A DNA stretch of 45,465 nt from positions 1 through 45,465 of the forward strand of contig WJMD01000004.1 of assembly GCA_014728125.1 (NCBI GenBank). The letters run 5' to 3'. Each line of letters starts with the position of its first letter. Position 1 is the first letter of the stretch. Below, piece after piece: positions 33,755 through 41,755 of this stretch. The notes under the pieces were generated by a model. The model saw only the letters and a list, made by a program, of their open reading frames with translations, had not been told where the DNA came from and did not search any database. The translations under genes and the position numbers were made by a program. This DNA comes from Candidatus Effluviviaceae Genus V sp. GTDB lineage: Bacteria; Joyebacterota; Joyebacteria; Joyebacterales; Joyebacteraceae.

Positions 33755-35863
33755 CTACCCCTTGTACTGAAGCTCGTAGAGCCTGTAGTAGTAACCGCGC
33801 TCGGCCAGCAGCTCCTGGTGGGTCCCCTCCTCGCAGATCCTCCCGTTGTGCATCACGAGAATCCGGTCGGCGTGCTGGATGGTCGACAGCCGGTGTGCGA
33901 TGACGATCGACGTCCGGTCCTCGAGGAGACGGACCAGCGCGTCCTGGATCAGACGCTCCGTCTCGGTGTCGATGTTCGACGTCGCCTCGTCGAGGATGAG
34001 CACGAGCGGGTCGAATGCCAGGGCGCGGGCGAACGCCAGAAGCTGTCGCTGTCCCGTCGAGAGCGTCGACCCTCTCTCTCTGACCTCCTCATCGTACCCG
34101 CCGGGCAGTCGCTCGATGAAATGGTCGGCGTGGACGTGACAGGCGATCCTCTCGAGGTCATCGTCGCCGACGTCGTCGTTCCCCAGACGGATGTTCCCCT
34201 TGATGTCGCCCGCGAAAATGAAGACGTCCTGCATGACGAGACCGAGTCTAGACCTCAGAAGGTCCTTCGGCATGTCGCGGATGTCGACCCCGTCGACGAG
34301 GATCCTGCCCGACCTCACATCGTAGAACCGTTCGAGCAGGCTGATGATCGAGGTCTTCCCGGCCCCGGTCGCTCCTACGATCGCCACGGTCTCGCCGGGC
34401 TCGACCTTGAACGAGACGTGCTTCAGGACGTACTCGTCGTCGACGTACGCGAAGCAGACGTCGTCGAACTCGATCCGTCCCTCCGCGTGCTCGGGAATGA
34501 CCGGGTCCTCCGGCTCGGGGATCATGTCGTCGTTGTCGAGCAGCATGAAGATGCGCTCCGAGGAGGCCATCGCCTGCTGCATCGTGCTGTACCGCTCGGT
34601 CAGGTTCCTGATGGGCCTGAAGAACATCTGAACGTACGACAGGAACGCCACGAGCGTACCCAACGAGAGCGTCGTGCGGAGCACCTGCCCGCCGCCGTAC
34701 CAGATGACGAGACCGATGGCGATCGCGCTCGCGAGCTCCATCAGGGGCATGAACATCGCGAAGACGCGGATCTGCCGCATCGCGGCGAGGAAGTTGTCGT
34801 GGTTGATCTTCCGGAAACGCCGCATGCTCTCGTCCTCGCGGCGGAATATCTGGGTGATCCGCATCCCGCTGATGCTCTCCTGCAGCGTCGCGTTGATGAT
34901 CGCGACGCGCATCCTGACCTCCCTGAACGCGTCCCTGATCTTCACGCTGAAGACGACCGTCGCCCACGCCATGAACGGCAGGACGGCGAAGCTGACGAGC
35001 GCCAGCCTCCAGTTCAGTCTGAGCATGAGGACGATCACGCCGATCAGGATGAAGACGTCTCGCAACAGCATGATGACGATCGAGGTGAACATCTCGTGCA
35101 GCACCTCGATGTCGTTCGTTGCGCGCGTCACGAGTCGACCGACCGGGTTCTTGTCGAAGAAAGAGAGCGAGAGGCGCTGCAGGTGGGACAGGATCTGCAT
35201 GCGGATGTCGTACATCACCCGCTGCGACGTGAGTTCCATCATGTTGATCTGGAAGAGCCGCACGACGAACGAGCCCAGGAGGATCCCGATGATGATGAGG
35301 GCGATGCGCCCGACGCCGTCGAAGTCCTCGGCTCGGACGGCCCGCAGGTCCTCCTCCGAAAGCTGCGAGAGCATGTCGGTCGGGATCCCGACGACCCCCT
35401 CGCCCGGCACGTATCCCTCCCGCATGAGCTCGCGACGCTCGATGACATCGCGTTCAGCGAGGTAGTAGTCGCGCTCGCCGATGAGTCCGGCCTCGCGGAC
35501 GCGCGCGACCTCTCTCGGATCGTAGCCGGAGAGCGTCTTCGAGCGGACGAACCAGGCCTCACCGACGCCCGCGTCCGCATCGACCGGAACGAGATCGCTC
35601 CGGTGCTTCTCGATGAAGGGACTCGCGACGTCCGGGGGAGCGTCCGCCGGCGTGAGGAGGCGGGACGTAGCGACGATGTAGTCATCGATCGCGAGGCGGG
35701 TGAGATACGGCAGAGCGAGCTCGGCTCCAGCGACGACGACCAGGATGACGACCGATACGACGATCAGCCGAAGGTACGGCCTTGCGTACGTCACGAGCCG
35801 CCGGACCAGCCTCTGGTCGTACGCCTTGCCGAGGATCTCCTCGTCGTGGTAGTCGTACGCCAT
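33755..35863 (-). CDS. ABC exporter half-transporter, canonical-Walker-B partner
   Basis: A 702-residue membrane-ATPase fusion of the MDR/MsbA type. TM1 is about 30-60; an extra segment of about 120 hydrophilic residues (64-183) sits between TM1 and TM2 on the extracytoplasmic side; TM2-TM6 follow. The nucleotide-binding domain has Walker A GATGAGKTS (497-505), signature LSTGQ (601-605, one change from LSGGQ) and Walker B LVLILDE with catalytic Glu626. With the 601-residue partner encoded two bases upstream it forms a heterodimer: this subunit donates the catalytic Glu, the partner the canonical signature. Export of a lipid, peptide or drug is likely; the substrate is unknown. Confidence 0.9.
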   Translation of the reverse strand: MAYDYHDEEILGKAYDQRLVRRLVTYARPYLRLIVVSVVILVVVAGAELALPYLTRLAIDDYIVATSRLLTPADAPPDVASPFIEKHRSDLVPVDADAGVGEAWFVRSKTLSGYDPREVARVREAGLIGERDYYLAERDVIERRELMREGYVPGEGVVGIPTDMLSQLSEEDLRAVRAEDFDGVGRIALIIIGILLGSFVVRLFQINMMELTSQRVMYDIRMQILSHLQRLSLSFFDKNPVGRLVTRATNDIEVLHEMFTSIVIMLLRDVFILIGVIVLMLRLNWRLALVSFAVLPFMAWATVVFSVKIRDAFREVRMRVAIINATLQESISGMRITQIFRREDESMRRFRKINHDNFLAAMRQIRVFAMFMPLMELASAIAIGLVIWYGGGQVLRTTLSLGTLVAFLSYVQMFFRPIRNLTERYSTMQQAMASSERIFMLLDNDDMIPEPEDPVIPEHAEGRIEFDDVCFAYVDDEYVLKHVSFKVEPGETVAIVGATGAGKTSIISLLERFYDVRSGRILVDGVDIRDMPKDLLRSRLGLVMQDVFIFAGDIKGNIRLGNDDVGDDDLERIACHVHADHFIERLPGGYDEEVRERGSTLSTGQRQLLAFARALAFDPLVLILDEATSNIDTETERLIQDALVRLLEDRTSIVIAHRLSTIQHADRILVMHNGRICEEGTHQELLAERGYYYRLYELQYKG

Positions 35864-35865
35864 GC

Positions 35866-37671
35866 CTAGACCCCTGGATCCTCTCGGTCCATCTCCGCCT
35901 CGAGCAGCTGCCGTTCGTAGATGTCCGCGTAGAGACCGCCCATCTCCGTAAGCTCCTCGTGTGTCCCGCGCTCCACGATGCGCCCGTCATCAAGGACGAT
36001 GATCTCGCCGGCGTGCTTGATGGACGAGATGCGGTGCGAGACGATGATGCTCGTCCGGGTGCGGAGCGCGGAGGTGAGAGCCTGCTGGATCCTCTCCTCC
36101 GTCGCCGTGTCGACCGACGAGAGCGCGTCGTCGAGAGCGACGATCGCCGGGTCCACGATGAGCGCCCGGGCGATCGCCACCCGCTGCTTCTGTCCGCCGG
36201 AGAGTGTCACGCCGCGCTCGCCGAGCTTCGTCTCGAACCCCTCCGGGAACTCCTCGATCTCGTCGAGGACCCCGGCGATCCGGGCGGCCTCACGCACCTC
36301 CTCCTCGCTCGCCGAGGGTCTCCCGAACCGGATGTTCTCGCGGATCGTGTCCGAGAAGAGGAACGTGTCCTGCGGGACGTAGCCGACCGCGCCGCGGAGT
36401 GAGGAGAGTCTGAGCTTCCTGACGTCGTGCCCGTCGACGAGTACGACACCCTCCTGCGCCTCGTAGATACGAAGCAGCAGGTTCATGATGGTACTCTTTC
36501 CTGAACCGGTGCGTCCGAGGATGCCGAGGGTCTCCCCCGCCTGCACCCTGAAGGATACATCGGCGAGCGCCGGCTCGAGCTCCTCCTCGTAGCGGAATGT
36601 GACCTCGCGGAACTCGACGTCGCCGCGGATCTCGCCGGGGTCGTACGCGTCCGGTGCGTCCTCGATCTCCGGATCGCTCTTGAGGATCCGGTTGATCCTC
36701 CCCATCGAGGCCGCGCCGCGCTGCATGATGTTGACGACCCATCCCATCGCCATCATCGGCCACGTGAGGATCGCGAGGTAGCTCGTGAAGGCGACGAGGT
36801 CGCCCGCCGAGATCGTTCCCATCATCACCTGGCGGCCGCCGAAGTAGATGATGATGACGACGCTCATCGAGGAGAGGGTCATGATGAACGGGAAGAAGGC
36901 GCCCCAGACGCGGACCAGGCGGATATTCTTTCTGATGACCTCCCGGCCCGCCTCGGCCAGCCGGCCGAGTTCGTAATCCTCCCGGACGTAGGCCTTGACG
37001 ACCCGGACGCCGGAGATGCTCTCGCGGACACGCTCGGTCAGCTCCGAGAAGGTCTCCTGCACCCGCTCGAAACGTCTGTGGAGCATCTTGCCCGCCCGGA
37101 GCGTGAAGAGCGCGATGAGTGGCATCGGGATGAGCGCGAGCCCGGTCAGCCGGACGTTCAGCGCCAGCATGAAGCCGATGGCGGCGACGCCGAGGATCAT
37201 GGCGTCCACGAGGGCGACGACGCCGAAGCCGCACGCCATTCGCACCGCGTTCAGGTCGTTCGTGGCATGGGCCATGAGGTCGCCCGTCTTGTGCTCCGAG
37301 TAGTATCGTGCGGAGAGGCTCTGGAGATGTGAGTAGATCTCGTTCCTCAGGTCCTCCTCGATGTGGCGGGAGGTCCCGATGATCAGATAGCGCCACGCGA
37401 AGCGGAAGACGGCGATGCCGGCCGCCAGCCCCGCGACCAGCAACGCGTAGTGGAAGAGACGCTGCTGGTCACCCGTGCCCGCCGTGAGATCGTCGACGGC
37501 AAGCTTGATGATCCGCGGGATGACGAGCTGCATGGCGTCGACGAGGAGCAGGGCGAGCACGCCCCACACGACGGCCCGCCGGTACCGGGAGAACCGGGCG
37601 AAGATGCTCCGCAGACTCCCGCCTGAGGAGTTCCTGAGTCCGTCGTCATTCGTACTGGCCACGCTGGTCAT
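35866..37671 (-). CDS. ABC exporter half-transporter, degenerate-site partner
   Basis: A 601-residue half-exporter with six TM helices (about 38-320) and an ATPase domain. Walker A is GRTGSGKST, the signature a canonical LSGGQ (490-494), but Walker B reads IVALDD, with Asp515 where a catalytic Glu is expected. This pattern is the one known from heterodimeric exporters such as TM287/288 and LmrCD, where one ATP site is degenerate. I use ATG 37671; a GTG at 37692 lies inside a hairpin, and a GTG at 37662 with GGGGA eight bases upstream is an alternative. The gene is first in a two-gene operon behind an unusual structured leader. Confidence 0.9.
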   Translation of the reverse strand: MTSVASTNDDGLRNSSGGSLRSIFARFSRYRRAVVWGVLALLLVDAMQLVIPRIIKLAVDDLTAGTGDQQRLFHYALLVAGLAAGIAVFRFAWRYLIIGTSRHIEEDLRNEIYSHLQSLSARYYSEHKTGDLMAHATNDLNAVRMACGFGVVALVDAMILGVAAIGFMLALNVRLTGLALIPMPLIALFTLRAGKMLHRRFERVQETFSELTERVRESISGVRVVKAYVREDYELGRLAEAGREVIRKNIRLVRVWGAFFPFIMTLSSMSVVIIIYFGGRQVMMGTISAGDLVAFTSYLAILTWPMMAMGWVVNIMQRGAASMGRINRILKSDPEIEDAPDAYDPGEIRGDVEFREVTFRYEEELEPALADVSFRVQAGETLGILGRTGSGKSTIMNLLLRIYEAQEGVVLVDGHDVRKLRLSSLRGAVGYVPQDTFLFSDTIRENIRFGRPSASEEEVREAARIAGVLDEIEEFPEGFETKLGERGVTLSGGQKQRVAIARALIVDPAIVALDDALSSVDTATEERIQQALTSALRTRTSIIVSHRISSIKHAGEIIVLDDGRIVERGTHEELTEMGGLYADIYERQLLEAEMDREDPGV

Positions 37672-37745
37672 CCCCAAAAAGAGGCCCCGCACGGGGTGCG
37701 GAGCTCGTGAGGCGTCGCGACCGCCGGTCGCGTCTCAGGTGAGAC
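37672..37745 (-). promoter_or_regulatory. structured leader of the ABC exporter operon: three hairpins plus U-run
   Basis: Reading the minus strand from the predicted transcription start: GTCTC-ACCT-GAGAC (37745-37732), CGCGACC-GGC-GGTCGCG (37732-37716), then CCGCAC-CCC-GTGCGG (37701-37687), followed by CCTC and TTTTT (37680-37676), then GGGG and the ATG. The last hairpin with its U-run looks like an intrinsic terminator ending five bases before the start codon. This suggests transcription attenuation or a processed leader. Confidence 0.65.
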
Positions 37746-37751
37746 CTCGCC

Positions 37752-37781
37752 AGTCTATGCCATACGGACGGACCCTGTCAA
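37752..37781 (-). promoter_or_regulatory. promoter of the ABC exporter operon
   Basis: On the minus strand: perfect TTGACA (37776-37781), 18-base spacer, TAGACT (37752-37757). Transcription would start near 37745, at the first hairpin of the leader. Confidence 0.72.
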
Positions 37782-37808
37782 CGCGCTGCGTAGCGCCGCA
37801 TTCACCGA

Positions 37809-37838
37809 TTGCGCCGCCACCCCTCAAAGGAGTAGAAT
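37809..37838 (+). promoter_or_regulatory. candidate promoter of the first SWGxxKxxYR protein gene
   Basis: TTGCGC (37809-37814), 18-base spacer, TAGAAT (37833-37838). The -10 is good, the -35 weak. Transcription would start near 37845, about 70 bases before the ATG at 37916. Confidence 0.45.
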
Positions 37839-37915
37839 GGTTAATGGAGCATCGGCGCGCGCGACGGATGGGCCGCCGGAACGCGCCGGGGCCCGCACGG
37901 AAAGGGGGCTGTGAC

Positions 37916-38491
37916 ATGGCGCGTACTGCTATCGCTGTTCTTCTGACGGTCGGTCTCGTCTCGACCGCTCTCGCGAACCCCATCCTCGGCGAGTGGTTCT
38001 ACGTCGACTTCGACCCGCCCAACTACCAGCACACGATCGAGCCCGCACCGTACACACCGGCGGAGGGCTACCTGGTGCTCAACCTCGAGTATGCCTGGCC
38101 GCAGGACGCGACGGCCGTGTCGTTCCGCGTCGACATCGTGCCCTGGCCCGATGCTGAGCCTGCGTTCGAGGCCCTCCAGCCGTTCTCCATCACGGAGGGC
38201 ACCTGGAGAGAGGGCGTGACACTCAGTCTGGGTGAGTGCCTCGATCTGAGCCAGCCCACGCCGGTCGCCAGATTCTCCTTCATGTATGCGGGCGGAGCAC
38301 ACGACGTGTTCATTCTCGACCACCCGGACTATCCGCGGTGGCTCCTCGACTGCTCCGACCCTCCCGAGTTGAGGATGTACTGCGTGTACGCCAACGGCGC
38401 GGTCGGCAAGCCGGACTACATCGGGGGTGACTGCGCAGGCAACCCGGTCGAGCGTAGCTCCTGGGGCACGATCAAGACGATGTACCGCTGA
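37916..38491 (+). CDS. small secreted protein, SWGxxKxxYR family (copy 1)
   Basis: A 191-residue protein from ATG 37916 (AGGGGG seven bases upstream). The signal peptide MARTAIAVLLTVGLVSTALA is cut before NPILGEWF. The mature part is mostly predicted strand and contains paired cysteines (GECLDLS, LLDCSDP, YCVYANG, GGDCAGN) likely to form disulfides. It ends in RSSWGTIKTMYR. I know no function. It is a paralogue of the next gene: AVSFRVD/AFAFRID, GVTLSLGEC/GVSVGAATC, LLDCSDP/FVDCDQN and the C-terminus align. The conserved positive end could be a processing or sorting tail, or part of the fold. Confidence 0.82.
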   Translation: MARTAIAVLLTVGLVSTALANPILGEWFYVDFDPPNYQHTIEPAPYTPAEGYLVLNLEYAWPQDATAVSFRVDIVPWPDAEPAFEALQPFSITEGTWREGVTLSLGECLDLSQPTPVARFSFMYAGGAHDVFILDHPDYPRWLLDCSDPPELRMYCVYANGAVGKPDYIGGDCAGNPVERSSWGTIKTMYR

Positions 38492-38600
38492 CCGTCGGGG
38501 CAGGATCGAAGTACAGAAGGTCGGATCCGCTGACGGCGGGGAATCACCCGTCGGGGCGGCGGTCCGATCAGGCTCGCTCGACTAAGGAGGGAGCCGGACG

Positions 38601-39167
38601 ATACGTACATTCGCGTGTCTTATCGTGTTCGCCGTGACCGTGTCCTCCGCCTTCGCCAATCCCGTCTGGAACGACGAGGTGGTCGTGGAGTTCTCCGACG
38701 GCCAGAACTGCGTTTGGCCCCACCCGGGTCAGGTCATCACGGCGAGAGTGGTCCTCACGGAGCCGGGATACGCACAGGACGGCATCACGGCCTTCGCGTT
38801 CCGGATCGACCGCACGTTCGGCGGCTTCGTCGTGGAGACGAGGAACCTGCTGGGCGGCTTGATGATCGGCTCGCTCGAGAGTGAGGGCGTGTCCGTCGGC
38901 GCCGCAACCTGCGTGACTCCGGACGGACAGGGACGAATCCCGATCGTGGAGATCGACTACTTCTACGACGGGATGCCGGGACTCCTGTCGGTGCTCTGGC
39001 ACGTCGACGAGGGAGCGACCTTCGTGGACTGCGACCAGAACTACCACACCTGGTACAACGACTCTGAACGGAACGTCGGCGGGGTCGGGATGGAACCCCC
39101 CGGCGGCTGCTACGAGTCGCCCGTCGCGGAGATGTCCTGGGGTGCCGTCAAGGCCCTCTACCGGTAG
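38601..39167 (+). CDS. small secreted protein, SWGxxKxxYR family (copy 2), probable AUA start
   Basis: About 188 residues. The frame that gives a full signal peptide, (M)RTFACLIVFAVTVSSAFA before NPVWNDEV, begins with ATA at 38601, ten bases after AGGAGG; the only canonical in-frame start is GTG 38625, which removes the positively charged part of the signal peptide and has no SD. Upstream the frame meets a stop at 38583. Either AUA (or ACG at 38598) is used, or an ATG was mutated. The mature protein aligns with copy 1 and ends in EMSWGAVKALYR. Cysteines differ partly from copy 1 (GQNCVW, GAATCV, VDCDQN, GGCYES). Function unknown. Confidence 0.72.
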   Translation: MRTFACLIVFAVTVSSAFANPVWNDEVVVEFSDGQNCVWPHPGQVITARVVLTEPGYAQDGITAFAFRIDRTFGGFVVETRNLLGGLMIGSLESEGVSVGAATCVTPDGQGRIPIVEIDYFYDGMPGLLSVLWHVDEGATFVDCDQNYHTWYNDSERNVGGVGMEPPGGCYESPVAEMSWGAVKALYR

Positions 39168-39218
39168 ACGAAAACGGACCCGCCGCGGCGCAGCGCCAGA
39201 AGACTGTCACAGGCAAAG

Positions 39219-39248
39219 CGAAGGGGAGACCGTGAGGTCTCCCCTTCG
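39219..39248. terminator. strong hairpin between convergent genes
   Basis: CGAAGGGGAGACC (39219-39231) pairs perfectly over 13 bp with GGTCTCCCCTTCG (39236-39248), loop GTGA. It lies between the two convergent genes ending at 39167 and 39395. Flanking bases give GCTTTGCC on the minus strand and TTCGCC on the plus strand, so it may serve both, with weak U-tracts. Confidence 0.6.
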
Positions 39249-39394
39249 TTCGCCGGCGGGCCGCCTGGCACACGACCCTCGCAGACGATGTGCGTCAGCC
39301 GCGAACGCCGACACCTCCATCGTCCGGACGCCGGCGCTCGGCAGAGCAATACACCAACGCTCACTCCGATGTCAATGGCATATTCGAAGCGCGT

Positions 39395-40057
39395 TCAGTC
39401 CCGCTTCACGGCGCTGACCGCATACTCCTCGTAGAAGATGTGGCGGACACCCCGCCGGCTTCCCAGGAGAAGGCCGACCTCGACCTCCCCCGTGTGTCTC
39501 CGAACGAGGCGATACCGTCCGTTCACAAGCGCGAACGTCTTGTCCAGCAGGATCTCGCGTGCCGGGAAGGGCGGATCGGCGACCCCCCCCTGGATGCGGA
39601 CGGGCCCGCCGTCGATGGCCGAGACCCACACCGTGCCGTCGAAGTGGTCGACGTCGCGTTCGAGCGCCTCGACGTCGAGACGTATGCACTCCTCGCCCTC
39701 CATCCTCTCCCGCCCTGCGACGGTCACCCGGTAGTCATCCTCGCTGATGAACGGGCCGACGAGGCTCTTCAACCGGTACTCCCCCGCCGGGTAGCGAAGG
39801 TCCGACGCGAGAACCGTCCTCTCGAGCTCACTCCCCCGGACGTACGAGAGGACGGCGGTCGCGGTGCGGTCCTCGCCGTCGTCGCACGGCTCGATGACCA
39901 CCTGGCGCACCGTCAGGCTCTCGACCTCAGATGCGGTCAGGTCGATCCCAGCATTGTAGGCGGCGAGCACGTCCGCGACGGCCGGCAGTTCGCTGCCGTC
40001 GGTCGCGCCGGCGGCCGCCGCGAGACAGAGAAACACGCCGATCATCAGAGTCCGCAC
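39395..40057 (-). CDS. secreted LolA-like / outer membrane lipoprotein-sorting-type protein
   Basis: A 220-residue protein from GTG 40057 (SD GGAGGGAGG), with signal peptide MRTLMIGVFLCLAAAAGA. The body resembles the LolA/LolB-like lipid-carrier fold seen in outer membrane lipoprotein-sorting family proteins: an N-terminal helix DVLAAYNAGIDL, strands with YRLKSLVGPFISEDDYRV, ECIRLDVEAL, and the typical VWVSAIDGGPVRIQGG followed by KTFALVNGRYRLVRRHTGEVEVG. Assignment rests on this strand pattern, not on a diagnostic motif, so it is moderate. It is a single-gene unit with its own promoter and a terminator-like hairpin downstream. Confidence 0.62.
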   Translation of the reverse strand: MRTLMIGVFLCLAAAAGATDGSELPAVADVLAAYNAGIDLTASEVESLTVRQVVIEPCDDGEDRTATAVLSYVRGSELERTVLASDLRYPAGEYRLKSLVGPFISEDDYRVTVAGRERMEGEECIRLDVEALERDVDHFDGTVWVSAIDGGPVRIQGGVADPPFPAREILLDKTFALVNGRYRLVRRHTGEVEVGLLLGSRRGVRHIFYEEYAVSAVKRD

Positions 40058-40081
40058 CGTGCCTCCCTCCTGGTCGCTCGG

Positions 40082-40110
40082 ACTCTAGGCCGGGCCGCGC
40101 GCGCTGTCAA
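40082..40110 (-). promoter_or_regulatory. promoter of the LolA-like gene
   Basis: On the minus strand: perfect TTGACA (40105-40110), 17-base spacer, TAGAGT (40082-40087). Transcription would start near 40075, giving a leader of about 18 bases that just holds the SD. Confidence 0.68.
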
Positions 40111-40179
40111 GACGCGCGAACGGAGGCAGTCGGACCCGAGTCGAGCGGTCAGACCCGACGAGCTCCACCGTCGACGCGC

Positions 40180-40208
40180 TTGACCCGCACCGCGCCCACG
40201 GCGATACT
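40180..40208 (+). promoter_or_regulatory. promoter of the FG-GAP protein gene
   Basis: TTGACC (40180-40185), 17-base spacer, GATACT (40203-40208); start near 40215, about 35 bases before the ATG at 40250. Confidence 0.6.
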
Positions 40209-40249
40209 GGTTCGGGTCTCACGTCCGAGACTGAGAGGGAGAGGGCACC

Positions 40250-41713
40250 ATGATCACAGTCCGCACAGGAACGGCTCTGTTCGTCGTCATGCTCATGGCG
40301 GCGGCTGCGGGAGCCCGGACCATCACCCCGTCGGACACGCTCGTCGCGACCGTCCGCGCGACGGTCGAGGAGAGCAGGTTCGGCTCGTCGCTCGCGGCAG
40401 GCGACCTGGACGGCGACGGCCGAATCGAGCTGGTCGTCGGCGCTCCCGGTCTCTCCTCTGTCGGCGGGGCGCCCCTCGCGGGCGCCGTCTATGTTCTCTC
40501 TCGACCGTTTCCGGCCGTCCCGGACGCTCCGTTCGTCCGGTCGGGCTCCGAGCGGGACCAGTTCGGGGCCGCGGTCATCGTCGACGACCTGACGGGCGAC
40601 GGGCTCGACGACCTCATCGTATCGGCTCCGGGGGCGTCCCCGCGTGGACGCGCGGCGGCGGGCGCCGTCAACATCTGGTTCGGGCCCGTCGACTCCCCGC
40701 GCGACCCCGACGTCACGGTCGAGGGCGCGCTGCCGGGCGACCGGTTCGGCGTCGCGCTCCTCGTGGCCGACGTGACGAACGACACCCACGCGGACCTGAT
40801 CGTCGCGGCGCCCCGCGGGGGGTCCCCGGACAGAGTCGGTTTCGGAACGGTCTCCATCATCCCGGGCAGGACGCTCGCCGCGCTCTCCGGGCCGGTCGGA
40901 ATCGCCGACATCGCGGCCGCGACCGTCAGAGGGGACGCCCGGGGAGACGCGCTGTCCGCCGTGACGTCCGGCGATCTTGATGGAGACGGCCTCCTCGAGC
41001 TGATCGTCGGCGCCCCTCACGCCGACGGCGACGACTACGACTTCGTGGACGCCGGTCGGGTCGGCGTCTTCACGCTCGAGCCCGACGTGAGCGACACGCT
41101 CCTTCTCAGCGAGGGCGCAGCGCTCGTAGACGGACCTGATGCGCGCGGCTTTCTGGGGGCCGCGCTCGCCGCGGCCGACCTGACCGGGGACGGGAACGAC
41201 GAGCTCATCATTGGAGCGCCGACCGGCGGGAGCAAGCGCTACGGCGGGCTCGTGTCGGGACAGGCGTACCTTCTGTTCGGCTCAGAGGAGGGTCTGCCCG
41301 TGCGGACGAAGCTGGCGGAGAGCGACCCGACTCGGTTCTACTCTCACCGCTGGCAGCTTCTCGGCGCCGCCGTCGCTGCCGAGGACCTGGATGGCGACCG
41401 GACCGGGGACCTCGTCCTGGGAGCACCGTTTCTCCCGTGCGATGGTGAGGAGACGCGATGCGGGGGCGTGTTCTACTACCGCGGCAGCCTGCGGTCCGTC
41501 GTCGCCGCCAAGGCGGGTTCGGCCGACCGCGCTGAAATGGTGTTCCTCGGGGAGCTTCCTGACGGTGGCGCCGGTGGAGCGCTCGCGACGGCAGACCTGA
41601 ACGGTGACGGAGGGTCCGAGCTCATCGTCGGTGCGCCCGAGGCGGCCTCGCTCGACGAGGGTCCGAGGGCCGGCGCCGTCCACGTCATCGACTCGGCCGC
41701 CTTCGTGCGATAG
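40250..41713 (+). CDS. secreted FG-GAP (integrin-alpha-like) beta-propeller protein
   Basis: A 487-residue protein with signal peptide MITVRTGTALFVVMLMAAAAGA. Seven FG-GAP repeats are visible, each with a calcium-type DxDGDG or related loop followed by ELIVGAP: GDLDGDGRIELVVGAPG, DDLTGDGLDDLIVSAPG, ADVTNDTHADLIVAAPR, GDLDGDGLLELIVGAPH, ADLTGDGNDELIIGAPT, EDLDGDRTGDLVLGAPF and ADLNGDGGSELIVGAPE. Seven blades make a complete propeller, and the third and sixth have weaker calcium loops. No anchor or sorting domain follows, so it may be periplasmic or released. Such propellers usually mediate adhesion or protein contacts. It is monocistronic and converges with the GTPase gene. Confidence 0.9.
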   Translation: MITVRTGTALFVVMLMAAAAGARTITPSDTLVATVRATVEESRFGSSLAAGDLDGDGRIELVVGAPGLSSVGGAPLAGAVYVLSRPFPAVPDAPFVRSGSERDQFGAAVIVDDLTGDGLDDLIVSAPGASPRGRAAAGAVNIWFGPVDSPRDPDVTVEGALPGDRFGVALLVADVTNDTHADLIVAAPRGGSPDRVGFGTVSIIPGRTLAALSGPVGIADIAAATVRGDARGDALSAVTSGDLDGDGLLELIVGAPHADGDDYDFVDAGRVGVFTLEPDVSDTLLLSEGAALVDGPDARGFLGAALAAADLTGDGNDELIIGAPTGGSKRYGGLVSGQAYLLFGSEEGLPVRTKLAESDPTRFYSHRWQLLGAAVAAEDLDGDRTGDLVLGAPFLPCDGEETRCGGVFYYRGSLRSVVAAKAGSADRAEMVFLGELPDGGAGGALATADLNGDGGSELIVGAPEAASLDEGPRAGAVHVIDSAAFVR

Positions 41714-41755
41714 CAGGTAGGAGTTTCCGCGGGCCGTATGAAGCGCGCAGCGGGT

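Noticed and set aside
33818-35869. Plus-strand open frame of 683 codons
   Set aside because: Antisense shadow of the ABC exporter, with Arg/Glu/Val/Asp-rich low-complexity composition.
37837-37914. 25-codon frame ending one base before the start of copy 1 of the SWGxxKxxYR genes
   Set aside because: Its ATG overlaps the -10 (37833-37838), so it would not be in the transcript. Possible leader peptide only if the promoter lies further upstream.
38492-38600. Repeat-like CCGTCGGGGC copies and possible terminator
   Set aside because: Only two short copies and a 5-bp stem, not enough to call a repeat or terminator.
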